DNA of 11,448 nucleotides from NCBI GenBank assembly GCA_947441205.1, contig CANETM010000028.1, positions 1 through 11,448 on the forward strand, given 5' to 3'. The position numbers were made by a program, and so were the translations under genes. This DNA is from Bacteroidota bacterium (GTDB lineage Bacteria > Bacteroidota > Bacteroidia > Chitinophagales > Chitinophagaceae). The notes below the pieces were generated by a model. That model saw only the letters and a list, made by a program, of their open reading frames with translations, did no database searches and was not told the origin of the DNA. Numbering within the stretch: the stretch's first letter is position 1; the number at the start of each line of letters is the position of its first letter. Shown here piece by piece: positions 7,802 through 11,448 of the stretch.

Positions 7802-7829
7802 TTGGATATCACAAATTGTGATATCCAAT
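7801..7829. repeat. Perfect 14-bp inverted repeat at the end of uvrA
   Basis: ATTGGATATCACAA (7801-7814) is followed by a single A and then its exact reverse complement TTGTGATATCCAAT (7816-7829). The repeat begins on the last base of the uvrA stop codon and lies between uvrA and the convergent DUF4293 gene. No T run follows it on either strand, so it is not a standard intrinsic terminator, although it is the only hairpin available to end either transcript. The rest of the gap, to 7900, shows nothing clear. Confidence 0.75.
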
Positions 7830-7900
7830 GAAAACAATTTGATGCTAGCTTAATTAAATTCGTTCAAAAAGCGCTTGTGAGAGAGATTGAAGCTGCTTAA

Positions 7901-8302
7901 TTATCGCAATCTATCGGCACTCTTAACTAAACGCTCGTCCTTGTAAATTTTAAACATTGCTAAAATTTGTAAAATAGGTATAAGGAACAAAGCCAATGAA
8001 GGCAATGTAAATCCGCCACCTGGATGAGCAATGACTATTTTGTAGATAAAAAATCCAATAAGTGCGGACAATAAAAAGTTAATGATCACCACTTTTAATT
8101 GAAGCGTACGGTTGCCGTATAAAAAAATACAAATAAAGCTTAAGCAGGCACTGAATGCTAAGGAAATCAATGTAGTGAATTGATCGCTACCAGTAATTTC
8201 AAAAGGCACCGGTGCAGGCGTATAATAAAAAGGCAAACGCAATATTAAAAATGCTGCTGCGCTAGCTAATAATAACCAAATGCTTTGTATTCTTTGTATC
8301 AT
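7901..8302 (-). CDS. DUF4293 family small integral membrane protein
   Basis: A 133-residue protein with four predicted membrane helices at about 7-24, 43-62, 70-91 and 99-120. It begins MIQRIQSIWLLLA and ends with the charged tail KDERLVKSADRLR. Both ends are typical of the DUF4293 family, which is found mainly in Bacteroidota and has no assigned function. The length is normal and nothing looks broken. The gene lies downstream of glyA on the same strand but is separated from it by a terminator, so it probably has its own promoter in 8303-8373. The best candidate there (TAACTTTA on the - strand, directly before the ATG) is one base off the -7 consensus and would leave almost no leader, so I do not annotate it. 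Membrane location is directly supported; the function is unknown. Confidence 0.88.
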   Translation of the reverse strand: MIQRIQSIWLLLASAAAFLILRLPFYYTPAPVPFEITGSDQFTTLISLAFSACLSFICIFLYGNRTLQLKVVIINFLLSALIGFFIYKIVIAHPGGGFTLPSLALFLIPILQILAMFKIYKDERLVKSADRLR

Positions 8303-8373
8303 AGTATAAAGTTAAATCATTTTTTGAATGCTTTGAAATTATGATTATAAGTTTTAACAATAGGTATACTCAT

Positions 8374-8409
8374 AAAAAAGCCCCTCCGAATTACTGGAAG
8401 GGCTTTTTT
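8374..8409 (-). terminator. Intrinsic terminator of glyA
   Basis: AAAAAAGCCC pairs with GGGCTTTTTT, then one C/A mismatch, then TCC pairs with GGA around the loop GAATTACT. Read on the - strand, the stem is followed by six T. It lies 28 bases past the glyA stop codon and separates glyA from the DUF4293 gene. Confidence 0.85.
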
Positions 8410-8437
8410 ATAGGAATAATTTAAAACTTTATGAATA

Positions 8438-9718
8438 CTATCCTAATTCAGGGTACAATACAAATTGTTCCATGAACTTATTCACCTCTTTTCTAGTTTC
8501 TGCTAATATGGTTTCATTATCAGCGTTCATTAATACTTTATCAATGGAGTCTACAACAAATGGAATATGTCCTTCGTTCATACCACGTGTTGTAATAGCA
8601 GCAACTCCAAAACGAATACCTGATGTTACAAAGGCCGACTTGTCGTCGTATGGCACCATATTTTTATTTGCAGTAATATCAGCATGACCTAAAACTTGTT
8701 CTGCTTTTTTACCACTAATGTTTTTATTTCTTAAATCAATTAACATTAAATGATTGTCCGTACCGCCACTGATAATTTCATATCCTTTTGCAACAAATGC
8801 AGCAGCCATTGCTTGCGCATTTTTTTGAACTTGTTTTGCATACACGGTAAATTCATCAGAAAGTATTTCACCAAATGCAATTGCTTTTGCAGCAATCACA
8901 TGTTCCAATGGACCACCCTGTGTACCTGGGAATACCGCCATGTCTATGACATTTGACCATAATCTTAAATTACCTTTTACGTCTTTTAAACCCAATGTAT
9001 TTTCACCATCCTTTGCCATCATAATCACACCACCTCGAGGTCCGCGTAATGTTTTATGTGTTGTTGATGTTACAAAATGACAATGGTTAAATGGAGAACT
9101 TAATAATCCTTTGGCAATTAATCCTGATGGGTGTGCAATATCAGCTAATACAAATGCACCTATTTCGTCCGCTACTTTTCTAATTCTTGCATAGTCAATA
9201 TCACGGCTATAAGCACTTGCTCCACAAATAATTAATTTAGGTTTGTGCGTTCTAGCTTGGCTTTCTAACATTTCATAATCAATGAGGCCTGTTTCCTTTA
9301 CAACGCCATAAAAATGTGGAGTATAGGTTTTACCTGAAAAATTAACAGCACTTCCGTGTGTTAAATGACCTCCCATGCTTAGGTCCAAACCTAAAATCGC
9401 ATCACCCGGTTTTAAAATAGCCAACATCAAGGCTGCATTTGCTTGAGCGCCACTATGCGGCTGTACGTTTGCATATTCCAATCCAAAAATTTCTTTTAAA
9501 CGATCTATCGCTAAGGTTTCGGTTTTATCAACAATCTCACATCCTCCATAGTATCTTTTACCTGGGTATCCTTCGGCATATTTATTAGTCATCACACTAC
9601 CTGTTGCTTGCATAACTTGTAAGCTTGTGAAGTTCTCTGAAGCAATTAATTCAATGCCACGACGTTGGCGTTGTAATTCTTGATTGATAATGTCAAAAAC
9701 TAGGGTATCTCTTTGCAT
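8438..9718 (-). CDS. glyA: Serine hydroxymethyltransferase (glycine hydroxymethyltransferase)
   Basis: GlyA is a cytoplasmic PLP enzyme that interconverts serine plus tetrahydrofolate with glycine plus 5,10-methylene-tetrahydrofolate. It is the main source of one-carbon units for purines, thymidylate and methionine. The 426 residues are full length. Visible motifs are GIELIASENF (21-30), EGYPGKRYYGGCE (49-61) at the active site, and DIAHPSGL with Asp193 and His196, which contact the PLP ring. The PLP-binding lysine is Lys222 in TSTTHKTLRGPRGG. The segment after this lysine (about 236-258) is longer than in E. coli, which I recall as usual in Bacteroidota enzymes. The start at 9718 gives the family's normal MQRDTLVFD N-terminus. 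The gene has its own strong promoter and terminator, so it is a single-gene transcription unit. It shares a divergent region with the nucleotidyltransferase gene. Confidence 0.97.
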   Translation of the reverse strand: MQRDTLVFDIINQELQRQRRGIELIASENFTSLQVMQATGSVMTNKYAEGYPGKRYYGGCEIVDKTETLAIDRLKEIFGLEYANVQPHSGAQANAALMLAILKPGDAILGLDLSMGGHLTHGSAVNFSGKTYTPHFYGVVKETGLIDYEMLESQARTHKPKLIICGASAYSRDIDYARIRKVADEIGAFVLADIAHPSGLIAKGLLSSPFNHCHFVTSTTHKTLRGPRGGVIMMAKDGENTLGLKDVKGNLRLWSNVIDMAVFPGTQGGPLEHVIAAKAIAFGEILSDEFTVYAKQVQKNAQAMAAAFVAKGYEIISGGTDNHLMLIDLRNKNISGKKAEQVLGHADITANKNMVPYDDKSAFVTSGIRFGVAAITTRGMNEGHIPFVVDSIDKVLMNADNETILAETRKEVNKFMEQFVLYPELG

Positions 9719-9766
9719 AATTGAAATATTTTATAGAATATAGGGATGTTTTAATCTAATATTTGG

Positions 9767-9797
9767 CAAAAATAATTCATTATCAGGCCTATACAAA
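9767..9797 (-). promoter_or_regulatory. glyA promoter, Bacteroidota-type
   Basis: On the - strand, TTTG at 9797-9794 is followed by exactly 19 bases and then TATTTTTG at 9774-9767. This matches the Bacteroidota consensus TTTG-N19-TAnnTTTG in every fixed position. Transcription would start near 9760, giving glyA a leader of about 40 bases. Confidence 0.75.
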
Positions 9798-9901
9798 GCT
9801 TTCTTTCAACAAGTAGCCCTCTAATATCCACATTTACAATAGTATTGGTCAAAATTGGGCCAAATCCTCCTGAATTTGATGTTTTGCTAACAGTTATTTG
9901 C

Positions 9902-9909
9902 TATTTTTA
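9902..9909 (+). promoter_or_regulatory. Weak candidate -7 element for the nucleotidyltransferase gene
   Basis: TATTTTTA differs from TAnnTTTG at the last base and lies 21 bases before the ATG. TTTG motifs upstream are at non-ideal spacings (15 and 23 bases). It is offered only because it is the best match in the stretch 9800-9930. Confidence 0.25.
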
Positions 9910-9921
9910 ACCTCCCCAAAA

Positions 9922-9925
9922 AGGA
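9922..9925 (+). promoter_or_regulatory. Shine-Dalgarno-like AGGA before the nucleotidyltransferase start
   Basis: AGGA lies 5 bases before the ATG at 9931, within AAAAAGGAAATAA. It is one of the few SD-like sites in the window and supports this start, which is also the family's usual MKAIIPVAG beginning. Confidence 0.5.
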
Positions 9926-9930
9926 AATAA

Positions 9931-10923
9931 ATGAAGGCTATTATCCCGGTCGCTGGCGCAGGAACTAAATTACGACCACATACCTATACACAACCAAAGG
10001 CGTTAATCCCAATTGCTGGTAAAACCATACTAAGTTTTATTGTTGACCAGTTAAAGGAGGCGGGTATTGAAGAGTATATTTTTATTGTAGGTTATTTAGG
10101 AGAAAAAATCCAGGATTATGTGGAGCAAACTTATCCGAATTTAAAAACCCACATTGTTTATCAAAATGATCGTCAAGGAACGGCACATGCGATACAGTTA
10201 ACCAAAGAAATTGTTGGCAGCGATGAAATTTTTATTGCTTTAGGAGATACGATTTGCGAATTTGATATCAGAGAAGTAATTGCAAGTCCAACCAGTATGT
10301 TGGGTATTAAAAAAGTGGACGATCCTCGTCAATTTGGTGTAGTAGAAATTGATGAAGAAGGAAAGGTTTTGCATGCTGTTGAAAAACCATCTATTCCAAA
10401 AAGCAATAATGCGTTAGTTGGTTTATATAAAATTAAAGAAGCCGATATTTTATTTGATTGCTTCACTCAATTAGTGACAGATAATATTAAATCCAATGGC
10501 GAATATAATTTAACCGATGCATTGGAGTGCATGATTAAAAAAGGAGTTCAATTCAATTCCTTTAAAGTAAAGCATTGGTATGATTGTGGTAAGAAAGAAT
10601 CCTTAATAAAAGCCAATTCGGTTTTGTTGGATAAAACGGGTGGCATAACTGTTAACCCTGGTATGTATATTAATAGCATTATTATTCCGCCTGTGAGTAT
10701 TGCTGCCGAATGTGTAATTGAAAATTCCATCATTGGCCCGCATGTGACCATTGGAAATAACACTACTATAAAAAGTTCGGTCGTTAAGGATTCTATCATT
10801 GGCACTTACACTACCTTGGACGAAGTGGTGCTTGATAATTCCTTAATTGGTAGCGACGCTGCTGTTAAAGGATTAAGCCGTACTTTAAATATTGGCGACA
10901 ATACCGAAATTGATTTCGGTTAG
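9931..10923 (+). CDS. Sugar-phosphate nucleotidyltransferase with C-terminal hexapeptide (left-handed beta-helix) domain
   Basis: The enzyme class transfers a nucleotide from an NTP to a sugar 1-phosphate, giving an activated sugar for cell-wall or polysaccharide synthesis. The 330 residues have a nucleotidyltransferase fold (about 1-235). Its motifs are GAGTKLRP (9-16, the NTP-binding loop, with Lys where many relatives have Arg), PKAL (22-25), QGTAHAI (82-88), LGDT (104-107, metal site Asp), EKP (151-153) and WYDCG (216-220). A second part (about 247-325) has hexapeptide repeats rich in spaced Ile and Val, such as SIIGPHVTIGNNTTI, typical of a left-handed beta-helix. This layout resembles long RmlA-type (glucose-1-phosphate thymidylyltransferase) and related enzymes. 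The exact nucleotide and sugar cannot be read from the sequence, so no gene symbol is given. It stands alone on its strand, and its TAG stop overlaps the stop codon of the convergent dehydrogenase gene. Confidence 0.9.
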   Translation: MKAIIPVAGAGTKLRPHTYTQPKALIPIAGKTILSFIVDQLKEAGIEEYIFIVGYLGEKIQDYVEQTYPNLKTHIVYQNDRQGTAHAIQLTKEIVGSDEIFIALGDTICEFDIREVIASPTSMLGIKKVDDPRQFGVVEIDEEGKVLHAVEKPSIPKSNNALVGLYKIKEADILFDCFTQLVTDNIKSNGEYNLTDALECMIKKGVQFNSFKVKHWYDCGKKESLIKANSVLLDKTGGITVNPGMYINSIIIPPVSIAAECVIENSIIGPHVTIGNNTTIKSSVVKDSIIGTYTTLDEVVLDNSLIGSDAAVKGLSRTLNIGDNTEIDFG

Positions 10924-11448
10924 TCCTTATGTATCATGGTTGAATTTCCTTGCGCCACACAAGTCATTACTACATCATTAATGCAAACATGTTTTGGAAC
11001 ATTGGCAACATACCATGCAGTGTCCGCAATATCCTCCGGTTTTAATGGGGTATAACCTGCATATACGGCTGCAGCTTTATCGGCATCACCTTTGAAACGT
11101 ACCAATGAAAAATCAGTTTCCACTGCACCTGGGTGAATTGCGGTTACTTTAATTTTATAAGGTAGTAAATCAATTCGTTGTGCTTTTGTAATGGCGTCTA
11201 CTGCATGTTTTGTAGCACAATAAACATTACCATCCTTATATACTTCCTTGCCTGCAGTGCTTCCAATATTAATGATATGTCCTTGTTGTTTAATTAAATA
11301 GGGTAGTACTGCTTTTGATGCATATAATAATCCTTTCACATTAGTGTCTATCATTGTTTCCCAGTCCTCCAAATTGGCATCAAAAAACGAATCACGTCCC
11401 AAAGCTAATCCTGCATTATTAACTAGTAAATCTACGGCTTGCCATTCA
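10920..11448 (-). CDS. YdfG-like short-chain dehydrogenase/reductase, N-terminus cut off by the window edge
   Basis: About 176 C-terminal residues of a classical SDR oxidoreductase are visible. The frame stays open to the right edge and upstream of the TTG at 11402 reads VDLLVNNAGLAL. It therefore contains the SDR NNAG motif, and the TTG is internal. Numbered from the first visible residue, the active-site residues are the conserved Asn36 in DTNVKG, Ser63 in INIGSTAG, and Tyr76 and Lys80 in YCATK. The later HPGAVETDFS and VRFKGD segments match the YdfG group (NADP-dependent 3-hydroxy acid or serine dehydrogenase). The glycine-rich cofactor loop lies outside the window, so cofactor choice cannot be checked. 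The exact substrate is uncertain. The TAA stop overlaps the stop of the convergent nucleotidyltransferase gene by four bases, leaving no room for a terminator between them. Confidence 0.9.
   Translation of the reverse strand, partial: EWQAVDLLVNNAGLALGRDSFFDANLEDWETMIDTNVKGLLYASKAVLPYLIKQQGHIINIGSTAGKEVYKDGNVYCATKHAVDAITKAQRIDLLPYKIKVTAIHPGAVETDFSLVRFKGDADKAAAVYAGYTPLKPEDIADTAWYVANVPKHVCINDVVMTCVAQGNSTMIHKD

Noticed and set aside
8303..8373. TAACTTTA on the - strand as a promoter for the DUF4293 gene
   Set aside because: It misses the consensus by one base, has no TTTG at 19 bases, and would place the transcript start at the ATG itself.
10548..10805. An open frame antisense to the nucleotidyltransferase gene
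   Set aside because: It is fully covered by a conserved gene and reflects the regular hexapeptide-repeat codons read backwards.
11400..11402. TTG as the start of the dehydrogenase gene
   Set aside because: The same frame continues to the right edge and encodes the SDR NNAG motif, so the TTG is an internal leucine codon.
1..11448. Mobile element, CRISPR array, RNA gene or defence system
   Set aside because: I saw no spaced direct repeats, transposase or integrase motifs, tRNA-like folds or nuclease/toxin genes; every large frame belongs to a known housekeeping or conserved family.

Overview
The window looks like ordinary chromosomal DNA of a Bacteroidota bacterium, probably in or near the Chitinophagaceae. 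The base composition is AT-rich. Two families that are largely confined to this phylum (DUF6427 and DUF4293) are present. Most genes lack a strong Shine-Dalgarno sequence and have A/T-rich leaders. The best promoter matches the Bacteroidota consensus TTTG-N19-TAnnTTTG rather than the E. coli sigma-70 pattern. The phylum is well supported; the family is inferred from the general look of the proteins.

Left part (1-4170, all + strand): the C-terminal bulk of a DUF6427 membrane protein, then purQ (glutaminase subunit of FGAM synthase). Next come a small secreted protein that is a free-standing DsbD alpha domain and a full-length dsbD. purQ and the two Dsb genes are closely spaced and co-oriented, and the run ends in a strong symmetric terminator at 4143-4170. 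The terminator also faces the 3' end of a leftward ECF-type sigma factor gene (4210-4791).

Middle (4792-7900): a 208-base divergent region with no convincing promoter, then uvrA, which carries both ATPase modules. uvrA lacks the first CxxC pair of the classical first zinc finger. A perfect 14-bp inverted repeat starts on the last base of the uvrA stop codon and lies between uvrA and the convergent DUF4293 gene.

Right part (7901-11448): on the - strand, a DUF4293 membrane protein and glyA (serine hydroxymethyltransferase), separated by a glyA terminator. glyA has a textbook Bacteroidota promoter. Divergent from glyA is a sugar-phosphate nucleotidyltransferase with C-terminal hexapeptide repeats. 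Its stop codon overlaps the stop codon of a convergent YdfG-like short-chain dehydrogenase, which is cut off by the right edge.

Functionally this is mostly housekeeping: purine and one-carbon metabolism (purQ, glyA), periplasmic thiol reduction (the DsbD pair), DNA repair (uvrA), nucleotide-sugar synthesis and regulation. I found no mobile element, CRISPR array, tRNA, rRNA or defence system. The most interesting signal is the apparent division of labour in the Dsb pair: the alpha domain fused to DsbD has lost its redox cysteines, while the separate upstream protein keeps them.
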